In this document: in pieces, positions 1 through 11,050 of the stretch
Numbering within the stretch: the stretch's first letter is position 1
Layout of the letters: the number at the start of each line of letters is the position of its first letter
From: Prorocentrum cordatum
Taxonomy: Eukaryota; Sar; Dinophyceae; Prorocentrales; Prorocentraceae
Direction of reading: 5' to 3'
DNA: 64,000 nt
Assembly: GCA_963575745.1 (NCBI GenBank)
Contig: CAUYUJ010016370.1
Span: 148,292 to 212,291 of the forward strand
The notes under the pieces: model-generated
The model's database searches: none
Told to the model about the DNA's origin: nothing
What the model saw: the letters and a program-made list of their open reading frames with translations, nothing else
Made by a program: the position numbers and the translations under genes

Positions 1-214
1 TCTGGGCCATCCTCGGCGGGGGAGGGGGCTCACCGGGCCGACGGGGCCGTCAGATGAGCAGTTCGGGGTGAGGAACAGTCGAGAATTGCTGACGCTTCGC
101 GAATCCCCACCAGCCCATCCAGAAACGATGCCCAGAGGAATTGCCTCGATCAGGGAAGCGGGCAGCACACAGAGGAAGGGTCCCCCAGTGGAGACTTCTT
201 GGAGCGTCTGGGTG

Positions 215-965
215 CTTCGGAGAGCTTCTTGGGGCCTCTTGGGGGCCTCTTGGAGGCCTCTTGGAGGCCTCTTGGGCGCCTGTTGGGGCCTCCTGGGGCC
301 TCCTGGACGCCTCTTGGGGCCCTCTTGAAGCGCTCTTGGGAGCCTTGGGAGCGCTCTTGGAGCCCTCTTGGGCCATCTTGGAGCCATCTTGAGGCCTTGG
401 CGAGAAAGCCGAAAACTTTGATGTTCCAAAGGTTTTGGAAGGATTTTGGCCTCTTTGGGACCTCCTGGGGGAGCTCTTTGGCCACTTGGAGCCGTCTTGA
501 GCGGTCTTGGGGCCTCTTGGAGCATCGTGGGCGCCATCTTGAGGCATCTTGGGATATCCGGAGCCATCTTGGAGATCATCTTTGGCTCTCCCAGGCGCTC
601 TTGGAGTCATCTGAAGCAGTGCCCCCCCCAGGAGGCCAACATGTGGCCAAAACCTTAGTAACATCAGCGATTTTGGCATTGTCGCCGAGGCCTCTTGGAG
701 CGTCTTGGGTGCCTCTGGGGGGCCTCTTGGGGCCTCTTGGATGTCTCTTGGAGGTCTCTTGGGAGCCTCTTGGGGACATCCTGGGGGCATCCTGGGGGCC
801 TCTTGGGGCTTCCTGGCCACCTCTTGGGGCCCTCTTGGGGCACCCTAGGGAGCCTTGGGGGCCATCTGTGGGCCATCTTGGGTGAGATCGATCACAGGAG
901 GGGGGTGTTCTATTAGCGTCCCCCCCCCAAGAGGCCAAATCGGGTCCAACACCCTAGTAAAATCA
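215..965. repeat. Degenerate GGCCTCTTGG minisatellite
   Basis: Tandem variants of GGCCTCTTGGGG and GGAGCCATCTTGG repeat in steps of about 12-15 bp. They are interrupted by AT-richer linker blocks near 395-440, 640-690 and 935-975 (for example GAGAAAGCCGAAAACTTTGA). The long open frames on both strands (Pro/Gln/Glu/Ala-rich on minus, Gly/Leu/Trp/Ser-rich on plus) only translate this repeat. The same family fills 34.9-39.0 kb. Confidence 0.85.
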
Positions 966-1194
966 ATGCTTTGGGCTTCCTCGCCCAGGCCGTTTTGGAC
1001 GCCCTGACACCTCGCGCCCCCCCCCTCCAGGTCCAGGGGAGGGGGGAGGGAGGTGTCAAGACCCCCTCCCCGCCCGCAAGCCGTCTCGCTCACTCCCACC
1101 TGCCCTCCCAACACATACGTAGCACCCGAGTCTGGCCCGAGCCTCAGCATATTCAGCAGTCGTCTTTGGATGGGCAGCTACTGGGGGCCAATCC

Positions 1195-1226
1195 GCCGCC
1201 GCCGCCGCCGCCTCCGCCGCCGCCGC

Positions 1227-1264
<38 letters not shown>

Positions 1265-1324
1265 CGCCGCCGCCGCGCCGCCGCCGCCGCCGCCGCCGCT
1301 GCGCCGCCGCCGCCGCCGCCCCCG

Positions 1325-1406
<82 letters not shown>

Positions 1407-1418
1407 GCAGCCGCTGCA

Positions 1419-1452
<34 letters not shown>
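1195..1452. repeat. (CCG)n microsatellite
   Basis: Nearly pure CCG/GCC repeats over about 255 bp, with a few substitutions. It gives poly-Pro, poly-Ala and poly-Arg open frames without coding meaning. Confidence 0.97.
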
Positions 1453-1971
1453 AGTGTACTCTGTATTGTTGTTTGACAGGGATGGTGGGGGGGGCCGCAT
1501 CGGGTTGGCTGCGCATGCTCTGAATTTGGAGGCAGAGTGTGTTTTGTATGGTTGTTTTACAAGGGATGGCGGGGGGGGTGTCGTCATGGACCTGGGTTGG
1601 CCCCCAGTCGCCTGGGGGAAAGGGGTGTTTATTAATAGGGAACAGTGATAAACCCTTCCCCGAAAGGGAAGAAGGAGGGGTGGAAGAGGAAAATCTTTAA
1701 ACCACCGACGCCCAGAGGGTTGGTGGGATCCTGAGGGTCCACGAAGTGAGAAATATCAGCGTCGAAGACCTCGGTCTTCGTCCCCTGCTTGGGAGGAGGG
1801 GCGAAGGCGGAAGAGCCGCCCAAAGGCGCACGGCGTGGTGGTCAGGCTTGGACAAGACCTGGAGGTGCTGCCGTTTGGGCCTGGCTGCAGCGGGGTGCTC
1901 TTTTGCAGCGCTGGCGCTGCCGCCGCAGCGCCTCCCCCTGCCCCCCGTGCCCCCTGGACCGGGAGGAGAAG
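1453..1971. other. Unique-looking spacer with an 82-bp-spaced direct duplication
   Basis: No gene is recognised. Two copies of a segment beginning AGTGTACTCTGTATTGTTGT (1453) and AGTGTGTTTTGTATGGTTGT (1535) each run into a GGGATGG(T/C)GGGGGGG stretch, so there is a local duplication. The rest shows no motif. Confidence 0.6.
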
Positions 1972-2152
1972 GAGGAGGAGGAGGAGGAGGAGGAGGAGGA
2001 GGAGGAGGAGGAGGAGGAGGAGGAGGAGGGGAGGAGAGGAGGAGGGAGGAGGAGGAGGAGGAGGAGGAGGGAGGAGGAGGAGGAGGAGGAGGGAGGAGGA
2101 GGAGGAGGAGGAGGAGGAGGGAGGAGAGGATGGAGGAGGGAGGAGGAGGAGG
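1972..2152. repeat. (GGA)n tract
   Basis: GGA/GAG repeats with occasional GGGA interruptions, purine-rich on the plus strand. Confidence 0.97.
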
Positions 2153-2439
2153 ATGGCCGCGAGTCGGAGTGGGCGCGTCGAACCGATCCCACCCCCGCCC
2201 GCGCCACCGCCCCGACGGACAGGCGACGGAGGCCCCGAAGCCGCGGGACGCACGCACAGACACTACGCGTAGCGTCCGCGCGTGCAGCCCAGCCGCTCAA
2301 GCCCAAGGGCCAGGCGGCCGCGGCACCCCAGGAGGACGGTTGGGGGCAACTGCAGGGCCCGTCTGGCAAGAAACCGAGGCGGATCCAGCGGGGCGGGGAG
2401 GGTTGCTGGGCCGCCCTGGCCCGCCGCCCCCGCCCCCTT

Positions 2440-4480
2440 CACGCGCCGCGCCCGCGCGGCAGGCAGCCAGCAAGAAGGCGACCCTGCCGCCGAGCACGTC
2501 CTGCCCCCAGCGTCGGCAGCCGCCGCCGCCGCCACCTCCTTCACTTTCCGCGCTGCCGCCGCAGGCCACGGTGGCCGCGGCAGCAGCCCCTGGGGGCGCC
2601 GCACTGGCGGCATTTCCCCCCCTCACCTCCACCTCTCTGCACGAACGAGATGGGCACTGAAAGAGTGGGTACGATGCCCAACAGCAGTTGCTGTTCGTTT
2701 TGAACAGGACTTGCTGTCCGCGCCGCCGCGGCCTGTGGAGACAGAAGGCCGCCTGCCCAACAGCGGCCGCTGTTGGTTTGGGCATTGCATCCACTTTTCC
2801 GTACCCTTTTCGGGCGTCCAAAACCTCGGCGCTCAGCTCGGCGCCAGCCAGCCCACCGCCGCCACGGCAGCCCAGCGCGCCGCTAGGCCGCCGCGCGGGT
2901 GAGCTTCTCCTCTGCCGTGGGACGCCGCCGCCGCTGGCCACGGCCGCCGCGGCGGCAGCCCCTGGGGGTACCGCACTGACGGTCGTCCCCCCACTCCTCA
3001 CTTCCTCGATGTCGCGCAGCTCGGCACCAGCCAGGCCGCCTCGATCGCCACAGTAGCCCAGCTCTCTGCCCTCCGCTGCGTGGGTGAGCTCATCCTCCGC
3101 CGTGGGGATGGTGGTGCGCCGCCGCCGCAGGCCACGGTGGCCGCGGCAGCAGCCCCTGTGGGCGCCGCGCTGGCGGTCCTACCCTTCCTCACCTCCGCCA
3201 CGTCACGCATCGCGGCGCTATCCAGCCCTTTGTCGCCACGGCAGTCCAGCGCCCCGCCGGGTCACCGCACGAGTGAGCTCCTCCGCTGCCGTGGGACGCC
3301 GCCGTCGCAGGCCACCGCGGCGCGGCGACAGCCCTTGGGGGCGCCGCACTGGCGGCCCTCCCCCCCCTCACCTCCTCATCGACGCGCAGCTCGGCACAAG
3401 CCAAGCCGCCTCCGTCGCCACAGCTGTCCCACGCTCCGTCAGGTCGCCGTGTGGGTGAGCTTCTCCTCCGTGGGGATGGCGGGACGCCGCCGCCGCAAGC
3501 CGCGGTGGCCGCGGCGGCGGCACCGGGGGGCGCCGCACTGGCGGCACTTCCCCCCCTCACCTCGTCCTCCTCACGCGGCCAGGCACCGCCTCTGCCGCTG
3601 CCGCTGTCCTCACCCCCGCCGCAGGCCACTGTGGCCGCGGCGAAGGCCTTTGGGGGCGGGCTGGCCCAAGCCAGGCCGCCTCTGCCTCCTCTGCCCTGTG
3701 CTCCGCCATGTCCACGCACGGGTGAGCTCCTTCTCCGCCATGGGGATGGTGGGGTTGGCGAGCTAGGACGGGCCGCGGGGGCGCCGCGGGCGGTGGCCGT
3801 CCCGCCTCCCCCCCCTGCCCCTCACCATCCCTTCGTGGCAGGCGCGGGCAGCGCGCGTCCTGCCACCCCGCCCTTCGAGCCCGTCTCGAAGTTTGCTCCT
3901 TGCCTCACCAGGGCCTCTTCGTTGCTGCGAACGCCGTTCCCACGGTGACGACAACTGCTGCCACCTCCTCCGCGTTCTTCGGCCACGGGGGACCGCGGCA
4001 GCGGCTCCTGGGGGCTCCGCACAGGCGGTCTTGCCCCCCCCTCACTTCGTCCTCGTCTCGCGGCCCGGCGCCTCTTCTGCCTCCGCGACGCTCCTCGCCG
4101 CCGCCGCAGGCCACGGGCGCCGCAGCGACGGCCCATGTGGGCGCCGCACTGGCGGCACTTCTCCCCCTCTCCTCATCCTCCTCCCGCGGGCTGGCACCAT
4201 CTTGGCCGTCATCGTCATCACCTCTGCCCTGCGCTCCGCCTGGTCGGCGTCCGGGTGAGCTCTTCCACCGCCATGGGGATGGTGGGGTGGCGAGCTAGGG
4301 CGGACCGCGGGGGCGCGGGTGGTGGCCGCCCCCCCCCCCCCCTGCCCACGCTCCTCGCCATCGCCGCAGGCCACGGGGGCCGCAGCGACGGCCCCCGCGG
4401 GCGCCGCGCTGGTGGTGCTTTCCCCCCTCTCGTCCTCCGCGTCACGTAGTTCGGCGCCAGCCAGGTCGCCTCCGTCGCCG
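2440..4480. repeat. Degenerate ~185-bp tandem array with GGCCACGGTGGCC cores
   Basis: The block GCAGGCCACGGTGGCCGCGG, followed by CCCCTGGGGGCGCCGCACTG and a C-rich stretch, recurs near 2565, 2935, 3128, 3310, 3500, 3625, 3985, 4105 and 4365. Spacing is mostly 180-200 bp with shorter interruptions. Each unit also holds a GGTGAGCTCCTCCTCCGCC-like segment. The minus-strand open frames are repetitions of one peptide, so I treat the array as non-coding. It abuts the 3' end of LINE A. Confidence 0.7.
2639..2823. mobile_element. Foldback/MITE-like element, family M1, copy 1
   Basis: The two ends are inverted relative to each other. The left arm contains GAGTGGGTACGATGCCCAAC and the complement of the right arm contains AAGTGGATGCAATGCCCAAA, preceded by GGACGCCCGAAAAGGGTACG. 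The centre contains the palindrome AACAGCGGCCGCTGTT. A second copy with the same ends and centre lies at 25357-25568. No open frame of its own; non-autonomous by size. Flanking duplication not resolved. Confidence 0.65.
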
Positions 4481-4499
4481 CTGGCCGCCTCTCCGTCTG

Positions 4500-4985
4500 C
4501 ACCAGCGAAGTGGTCATCGAGCCGCCGCACCGTGGCCGCCACCATGCCCGTGATCTTGTGCGCGAGACCCTGCTGCAAGCGGCCGATCACAGCGTTGCCC
4601 GCGTCAGAGGGCCGGAACCTGCACTCCTGGCTGAAGCTGCTCGCCCGCGCGGCGTCCGCGAACCCGCATCTGACGCAGGCGACGAGCGGGAGGCGCCGCT
4701 CCAGCAACTCGTCGTCCACGGGGCAGATCACGACCAGGTCGTGGGAGGCAAGGCCCTGCTGTTTCAGCACGTCGTTGGCCCGCCTCGCGTCGCCGACGAT
4801 GCTACCAGGGCACTCCCCGACATACTCCGTCCACATGCGCACCTCGCACCATCTGGGCTGCCCTGGGTGGCCTCGCCATGCGCAGGCCACCCGCGCGGCG
4901 GGCTCTCGGCGCGCCTGCAAAGCCCGCTGCTGCCGCTCTTTGCCGTGAGTGGTGTCACTGCCGTCCAGCCACGTGCCCACCGCCG
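4500..4985 (-). pseudogene. LINE A ORF2, C-terminal Cys-containing segment
   Basis: The open frame 4980-4042 starts in LINE sequence and runs on into the tandem array. The LINE part holds LVACVRCGFADAARASS and QECRFRPSDAGNAV, a C-x2-CG ... C arrangement that recurs at the C-terminus of LINEs C, D and F here. Downstream of about 4.5 kb the frame is repeat translation. Confidence 0.6.
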
Positions 4986-4989
4986 TGCG

Positions 4990-5530
4990 CTACATGGCTA
5001 CCAGCTCGAGCTGCCTGCGCTCTGAGATGAGCTTGCATCGATCTTCAGCAGGCGCTCGACCCTGGCTCGCAGCGGCCTTGGCGGCCTGGTCCGCGTGCCT
5101 GTTGCCCAACCAGTCGCGGTTGGTGATGGCACCCTCCGTGACCTGCTTCCTCGCGCGGTGGGCTGGGGCCCAGCGTGCGTGCGCCGCACGGCCAAGCCAC
5201 CTCGCTCGCCCATGAGGAGCCACGCCTGCCGCGACAGGTGCGCCCAGGAGTACGCGTACAATGGTGACCACTCGCCCCGCCATGGTGAAGCCGTCGCAGA
5301 CGTCCTTCGAGTCCACGTCCAGGGTAGTGTCGCCCAAGCCAAACTGCAGCGCCATGATGACGGCCATCAGCTCGCCCCCATTGACGTCGACGTAGTGCCC
5401 CCCAATCTGACCAGCGATGGAGGCGCCGTAACAGTCGGCGTCTTGTTGGAGGGCGACCACGCCCCAGCCGACAGGCGAAGCCGTCGAAGTCCGACTCGAA
5501 CGCGGAGCCGTCCAGGAAGAGCTCACCCCC
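4990..5530 (-). pseudogene. LINE A ORF2, RNase H domain
   Basis: Ribonuclease H that would remove template RNA. The first strand with the catalytic Asp (GELFLDGSAFESDFDGFA) is read in one frame near 5.52-5.47 kb. After a shift the domain continues with GGHYVDVNGGELMAVIMAL (Glu of helix A), DTTLDVDSKDVCDGF (second Asp) and GNRHADQAAKAAA (last Asp). All four acidic positions are visible, but only across two frames. Confidence 0.75.
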
Positions 5531-5564
5531 AGGAAGCACTCCCAGCGCGGTCGCCTCGCCAGCA

Positions 5565-6145
5565 CACCTGGTCACTGGCCTGCGGCCTGCGCAGGGCAGG
5601 CGCGAAGGGCCACGGGCACCTCTCAGGTTGGTGGCCGCGCCTCCTGGGCTCCGCGATCTCCGCAGGGGGTGCCAGCACGCTGCGCCAACTGGCGCAGTCA
5701 CAATGTCGGTACAGCAGGTTGCCTCTCGCGCCACACCGCAGGCGGTCGGCGCCGGCGGCCAGCCCCTTCTCCTCCTTGCGTGCCTGGGGCCGCTGCCCGT
5801 TGACGACCGGCGAGTGCAGGCGCGCCCTCTCGTGCAGAGTGAGCCTCACCTTGGCCCCCGCTGCAGCGCCCTCCTGCCTGTCCCCCACGCTGGTGGCGCA
5901 CCCCGAGGTGGTGGGCCTGATCAGCGGCTCGAGCACTCCACCACCCGCCAGGTGAGCGCAGCCTGGCGCCTTGCTGACCTGCCTCCGCTGCCACCGCACG
6001 ATGGCGCGCTGCACCAATTTCGCGACGATCCACGGGGGGACGTCGATGGGCGCGATGCTGCAGCCATCGTCCATCCTCCAGCAGTTGGCGGCGACGACCT
6101 CCCACCCGATCCTGCGCAGCGAGAGCGCTCGTGTCCTGCGCATAT
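5565..6145 (-). pseudogene. LINE A ORF2, post-RT region
   Basis: Frame from 6143 with ALSLRRIGWEVVAANCWRM, which matches MLSLRRIGWEVQNVTEWV after the RT of LINE D. It is followed by a basic stretch and LLYRHCDCASW, corresponding to the HRHxxCP segment of other copies (for example WHRHLCCSA in LINE C at 20.51 kb). Function unknown; it bridges RT and RNase H. Confidence 0.65.
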
Positions 6146-6149
6146 AGGA

Positions 6150-6976
6150 CCACCATCCGCCTGCTCGACCGCCATCAGGATGTCGATGAGCGCCTCAAGG
6201 CTGACCTCACTGAGCTCGAGGAGCTTTCTCGGCTTGATCGCCTCGAAGCCCGCTGCGGTGCCCTTCCTGAAGGAGCGCAGGCAAGCGCGCAGCTCCTCCA
6301 CCGACGGCCGCGGCGGCCGCTCGCCGAGGTCGGGCGGCCACCGCAGCTCCGCATGGTCGCACTCCACCTTCCAGAGCTTGCTCCACTCCTTCTCGAGCCG
6401 CGCAAGCTCCTTGCCTAAGCCCGTGGGGCCCTGGCCGCCACTGCAGGGGCTGCTCTGCCATCCGACAGGCACCCTGGTGACCGCGCGTAGGACCGACGCG
6501 CCTCCCTTGAGCTGCTCGCCCACCCACGCGTCGAACTGCCGCCCCCGCTCAGCCAGGTCGCGCCGTGCAAGATTGCTCGCGCGCTGCTTGGCCAGGCTAG
6601 CCATGGCCTCCACCGGCGGGAACCCCAGCGCGCAGCGGCGCCATGCCGCAGAAACCTGAGCCATCTGCCCGCGGCCGTGCTGAGGTGGCGACCGCCGCCG
6701 CCTGCCTGCGGCTGCGCGTCGATGAGGGATGCCTCCGCGTCCTGCCCGCCACGCTCGGCGCCCTCCTGCCACCTGGCGACCCTCTGGGGCGCCGTGGCCG
6801 CGAGCGCCGGCAGGTACTCGAGCGCCTCGAGCCTCGCTGGCGCGCTTCCCTGGGCAGCGGCGCGGAGGGCGCAGGCCAGCCATCCACGCTGCCTCAGGGG
6901 TGAGTCGCCGCGACCTCGCGTCCTGCACCCCGCTCTTGCACACCCTCTTGGTGGAGAAGCCGTCGGCTCTGCCCAC
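6150..6976 (-). pseudogene. LINE A ORF2, linker and first part of reverse transcriptase
   Basis: The frame from 6976 contains the RT entry region: VEELRACLRSFRKG, TAAGFEAIKPRKLLEL and VSLEALIDILMAVEQADG, which is the fingers segment preceding RT motif A in this LINE group (compare STLDGSRPRHISLLGD in LINE D). Immediately after VEQADG (about 6150) the homology stops and the next recognisable residues, ALSLRRIGWE in another frame at about 6130, are those that follow the whole RT domain in LINE D. No motif A, B or the catalytic xxDD box is present. Confidence 0.7.
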
Positions 6977-7035
6977 AAACCTGGTGCGCTCCTCGCCTAC
7001 CTGGTAGATGTCCAGCCACTCCTCTTCCGCACACT

Positions 7036-8470
7036 CTAGGAAGGAGCGGTGAGGGCCTCCTTGGCGTCACTCACGGGGCAGCCTTGTGCGTCGCCACCTG
7101 GCAGGCACCTCTCCCCCTCTCGGACGTGGGACCCCGCTGGGGCTCGCGGCTGGGCCTCGCATGTAGTCCCTTCCTCCTCGACGGGTCCTGGGCGTGCTGA
7201 TTCTCGAGCAGCCGCCTCGCTACACGCCCTCGTGACTGCAGCTGCGTCTTCCGCCGGTGCAGGTTGGTGGCCCCCCTCCGTCTCGCACTGACCCTCGGGC
7301 TCCGCCTCAGGCTCCCACATCAGCCCGCAGCCCTTCAAGGCCTCCTGCCATTGCACATCGAGCTGCCTGCAGTGCTGGCCCAGGCTAGCCGCCGACGCCT
7401 CGGGCGGCAGGGCGGGGGGCGGCGGCGGCACGCTGCTGCGGCGCGCGAAGCGCCCCGCAGGCCTCGCAGCGGCTGCCTCGCCAGCATCCCCGCGCGGAAC
7501 CCGAACGGCTTCTGCGCACCCTGGCCCACGCGGCGACGTCGAGCCTGGTAGCCGCAATTGCGCACCAGGACTCTGCGCTCTAACGCCTGTGGCGACGGTG
7601 CCTGGTAGCCGCAATGGCGCGCCAGGACTTTGCGAACTGACGCCTGGGCCTCCCGCCCCCCCAGCCTCGGCGCTCGCGAAGCGCGCCGCGGGCAAGAGCT
7701 GCCTCCTCACCTCCTGTCGCGCCTGCTGCCACCTGCGGCGGTGGTCCCGCTCGCAGCAGCCGAGCGGCCTGTCCACGGGGAAGCACCGCGCCACCTGCGC
7801 CACCTGGAACGTCGGCCTCGCGTCCTGCGCGCCAATCTCGATGATCACGGGCGAGTGCGGATGGACAGGAGACGCGGGCGCAGCCTGGAGCCCACGCGAC
7901 ACCAAGCCCTTGGACACAAGGAAGAGATCGATGAACTTTCCCTGCGCAGCGCAGGTAATTAGGGGCCGGGGGCCTGGCCACGACGGCGTCGAACATGGCA
8001 AGCAGCCCTCTTTCAACTCGTCCTCTGCGAGGCTGACGTCCCCGCCGACCACAAATTCCTTCCGGCACTGCCTGAGCCCCCGCGCAAGCAGCTTGCGCCC
8101 CATCGCGCTGCCCGCGTGGAGGCCGACCTCCGCCTCTAGGTATACGTTGCCCAACAGTATACCTCCACGCCCCACGCCTGCCACCCGGCAGATGTGGATC
8201 CTGCCTGGCAAGATCACGGCGCCCAGCGGGTCGTCGACCTCGGCCATCATGTGGGGGCGCCTGACCATGGTGATCAGGCCGCAAGTGCTTAGCCCCCCCA
8301 CAGCTCACGGGACTGTTGGCGTGCCCCTCGCACGCCACCCCTGAGCGCGCGGCTGCCCATCAGCGCCTGCACTCCTGTCCCCCAGCAGCCTGGTCTCCTG
8401 CGCCAGGGCCGCGTCGCATTCCCTGACCTCCTGCACTGCCAGACACTTGCCCAGGCTGCTGAACGCGTTG
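7036..8470 (-). pseudogene. LINE A ORF2, endonuclease (exonuclease-endonuclease-phosphatase) part
   Basis: APE-like endonuclease that nicks the target DNA for target-primed reverse transcription. The domain begins in one frame with VNVNAFSSLGKCLA and the metal-binding Glu in AALAQETRLLG (8.46-8.35 kb). It continues after a frameshift near 8.3 kb with GGILLGNVYLEAE, the GDxN-type position written GGDVSLAEDEL (Asn replaced by Ser), KFIDLFLV and PHSPVIIEI near 7.85 kb (SDHxP-type motif changed to HSPV). From 7.75 kb down to 7.04 kb the frame is a Pro/Ala-rich linker that may include a repeat-derived stretch (two GSRNCG-type duplicated segments near 7.5-7.6 kb). Altered catalytic positions and frameshifts make activity unlikely. 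Confidence 0.7.
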
Positions 8471-8509
8471 ACGTTGACGGTGCAGATCCTGCAGGAGCCA
8501 CGCTTGCGG

Positions 8510-9578
8510 CTAGGAAGGCGCAGCAGGCTCCACCTCCCCCTCAGCGAAGCGCCCCCCCTTGGCCGCCTGCGTGGCGCACTCCTCCATGAGCGCTTCCGCG
8601 ATCTTCCGCTTGTCTGGGTCGCCCAGCCCTTGCGTGAAATCCCCCCAGACCTGCTGCGCGTCCACCTCGGGGCCGGGCACTGTGGCCTGCGCTGGCCCAG
8701 CGGCCGAGCTGGCCGCCGCGGCCGCCTTCGGGGGGGGCGCCCCCACGGTGGCCCCAGCGGGCCCCGCCGCCGCGGCCTTGACGCGACCCTGGAGCAGCTC
8801 GTCCAGCACCCCGCTGAGCCTGGCCACCAGCACAGGCGCCTCCTCAGCGCAGGCAGCCAGCGCCTCGCCAATCGCCTTGCGCAGCGCCGCGGTGGGGGGC
8901 AGCTGCGGGGCCCGCGGCTGCCGCTGCTGCCGCTGCCGCTGCCTCCTTTGCCTTCTCGGCGGTCTGGGCGGCCAGCGCTTCCCTGGCCTTGGCGGCTGCC
9001 TCCTCCTGCTCGCGGCGCAGCTGCTCCAGCTTCGCCCCGAGCTCCGCCATCTCGCTGACGGCGCGGAGGGCACGCGCCGTGGCCTGCTCCAGCAGACCCT
9101 CCGTCGTCTTGATCCTCTGGGCCTTCTCGCCGGCGAGCATCTGGGCAGCTCTGACCTCCTTGACCTTGGAAAGATCACCCAACCCTTCCTGCGCGAGCCT
9201 CCTGGTGTCGAGCAGCTTGGCCGTGACCCCGAACTGCTCCTCCGAAATGCGCACCAGCTCGAACATTGTCTCCTCGTCGATGCCTCCGCTTCCAGCGCCA
9301 CCGCCTCCAGCGCCTCCACCTGGGCCCGCAGGGCGATCGCCACGCCACCAGGGGGCCCGCTTGGGCGCAGCGGCAGCAGCACGAGGGCCAACACCACGAG
9401 GCGCGCCAGGCGGCTGCACGAAGTCGCCGAGCTGGGCCACCCGCTGCTTGGGCCGCTGCACTGGGCACCCCTGCACCCTGCAGGCCGCCCTCTCCGCGAA
9501 GTTGAGGTGCTGGCAGCGCGAGCAGTTCCACTCCGCCCCGCCCGCGCGGCCTGCACCCCCAGCGCGCCCAGCCGCCAT
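8510..9578 (-). pseudogene. LINE A ORF1: RanBP2-type zinc finger plus coiled coil
   Basis: ORF1 proteins of LINEs bind the element RNA. From the Met at 9578-9576 the product starts MAAGRAGG and, by about residue 18, has a zinc-ribbon pattern of the RanBP2 type (EWNCSRCQHLNF then AACRVQGCP; C-x2-C-x10-C-x4-C). After a Gly/Ala/Pro-rich linker, a long charged helical region (for example SEMAELGAKLEQLRREQEEA) predicts a coiled coil. A frameshift near 8.88 kb moves the reading into the frame ending at 8510, whose last part contains VDAQQVWGDFTQGLGDPDKR. The long Leu or Pro stretches in upstream extensions are translated (GGA)n tract and not part of the protein. Start chosen because the zinc finger follows directly. 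Confidence 0.7.
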
Positions 9579-9807
9579 GTCCCCCGCAAAGTAACCGTGA
9601 TGGGCGTTGAGCAGGTCCACGGCCCTGGCCAGGCCGGCGTGGAAGCGCACGGAGCCGCCGCCATTCCAGGCACGGACCAGGTCGCGTGCGCTGGCACGCT
9701 GGCGCCTGGCGCGCCGATGCCACGCCTCCTCCGAAGGCGCGATGGTCCCGGCCCGAAGGGAGCTCGCGGCAGTTACTTGCCGCACCCAAAGCTCTCGGGC
9801 CGAACAG

Positions 9808-9900
9808 CACTGGAGGAGGAGGAGGAGGAGGAGGAGGAGGAGGAGGAGGAGGAGGAGGAGGAGGACGAGGACGAGGAGGAGGAGGAGGAGGTGGGGTGGA
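9808..9900. repeat. (GGA)n tract
   Basis: Pure GGA repeat with some GAC, purine strand on plus, located just upstream (on minus) of LINE A ORF1. Confidence 0.95.
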
Positions 9901-10815
9901 GGTCGGGGTGGAAGGGGGGGTGGGGGAGGTGGAGCTCGACGAGGAAGACGGAAGAGGCAGATCTTTCTTCCTCTTTCTCCTCTTGATCTCCCTTGGTCCT
10001 CCTCCTCCTCGATCCGCCTCCTCCCTCGTCCCTCCTTCCTCCTCCACCTCATCCTCGTCCCCCTCGTTTTCCGTCTAGCCCTTCTTCTCCTCGTTCTCGG
10101 GCAGCGCGGCCGAGCCTCCCCCCCCCCCCGACGCTGAACGAACGGCCTGCCCATGTCGAAGCCCGCGACCTGAGCTCTGCCGGTGCAGGATCGGGGCCCC
10201 GAGGGGCCACTCGCCGGCCGGCCGAGCCAGCGCCGGGCGCTGGCGCGGGAGCCTGCGGAAGTTGGCCTGCCTTGTCCCATTCTTCGTGCGGGCGGACTGT
10301 GGGTGCGGGGGGCGCGGCGCGGGCCTGCGGCCTGCGCTGCCATGTCAAAGAAGAGCTCATGGGCGGCCCGTCACCCTGGCCGTTCCACACAGGCCCTTTT
10401 GCAGCGACCTCGGCGCGAGGCTGGCCGACCTCACCCGTGGCAGCAAGCTTCAGGACATCCGGATGCACGTTGCACCTTTCTGCCGCACCTGTCGCCCCCA
10501 CCTGGGTACTGGGGCCCGTCGTTGGCCGAGGTGGATGAATTCAAGGAGATGCTGGAGTCTGCGATGCCGTGGACGGCGCCTGCCGCGTCAATGGCACCTT
10601 CTCCCATGTATCCCGCGAAGATGCTGGAGCGCTGGACTCGAGCGCACTGCAGGTGTTCTCAGAAAGCACGGCTTCGCCCTCAGAGCGGACTCTTTTGCCT
10701 TTCGCCTTCAGGGCGGACATGCGAAGCGCGTGCAATTCCAAATCTGATATTCCAGTGACATCGCTGGCCCAACTCGTTGTTGTCGGGGGTCCCCGCATGA
10801 CGGTCCCTACTTGAG
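9901..10815. other. Spacer; weak minus-strand open frame 10798-10541
   Basis: No recognised gene. The minus frame 10798-10541 (MRGPPTTTSWASDVTGISDL at its start) has non-repetitive composition. A further minus frame 10501-10049 follows it, so it could be a 5' coding part of LINE A or an unrelated remnant. I see no known motif. The stretch 9950-10110 is CT-rich. Confidence 0.3.
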
Positions 10816-10834
10816 CCGTGCCCCGTTGGCTCTT

Positions 10835-11050
10835 GGCAAGACGCTTATCTCATCAAGGAATCGTTTCGTTTCCGACGCTTTCCGTTTTGCCCGTTTTCAT
10901 TTCGGGCGTGTTTTGTTTCCGCCGGTTCCACTTTAGGTCGGTTTCGTTTTCCGTTTCAACCGATTCGCATTGCGTTTCGGACATTTCGTTTCGGCCGTTT
11001 CGTGTCGGACGTTTCGTTTCGGGCGTTCCGTTTCTCGGAATACGGGGCAG
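10835..11050. repeat. CGTTTCG-rich degenerate repeat, copy 1
   Basis: Short units such as TTTCGTTTCGG, CCGTTTCG and TTTCGGGCGTT recur with irregular spacing. A related stretch lies at 22555-22690. No coding signal. Confidence 0.75.

Larger units (their letters stand above)
4500..9578 (-). mobile_element. LINE A, non-LTR retrotransposon with a deleted RT core
   Basis: On the minus strand, in order: ORF1 with RanBP2-like zinc finger and coiled coil (9578-8510), APE-type endonuclease (8.47-7.8 kb), linker, start of reverse transcriptase (about 6.3-6.15 kb), post-RT region (6.14-5.57 kb), RNase H (5.53-5.0 kb) and a Cys-rich C-terminal segment (4.98-4.5 kb). The order matches LINE D in this window. 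Compared with D, about 1.2 kb of reverse transcriptase including the catalytic palm is missing at about 6150. Several frameshifts add to this, so the copy is dead. GC-rich codon use, unlike LINE D. Confidence 0.85.

Noticed and set aside
50-938. Long Pro/Gln/Glu-rich minus-strand frames (PQEAPRRPQ type) and Gly/Leu/Trp plus-strand frames
   Set aside because: They translate the GGCCTCTTGG minisatellite; all frames on both strands are open for the same compositional reason.
971-1648. Poly-Pro, poly-Ala and poly-Arg proteins
   Set aside because: Products of the (CCG)n microsatellite without conserved flanks.
10811-10832. Possible second relic spliced leader on the minus strand (GGCTCAAG preceded by AGCCA) upstream of LINE A
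   Set aside because: Only 13 scattered positions agree, the middle does not align, and no target duplication supports an element end there.
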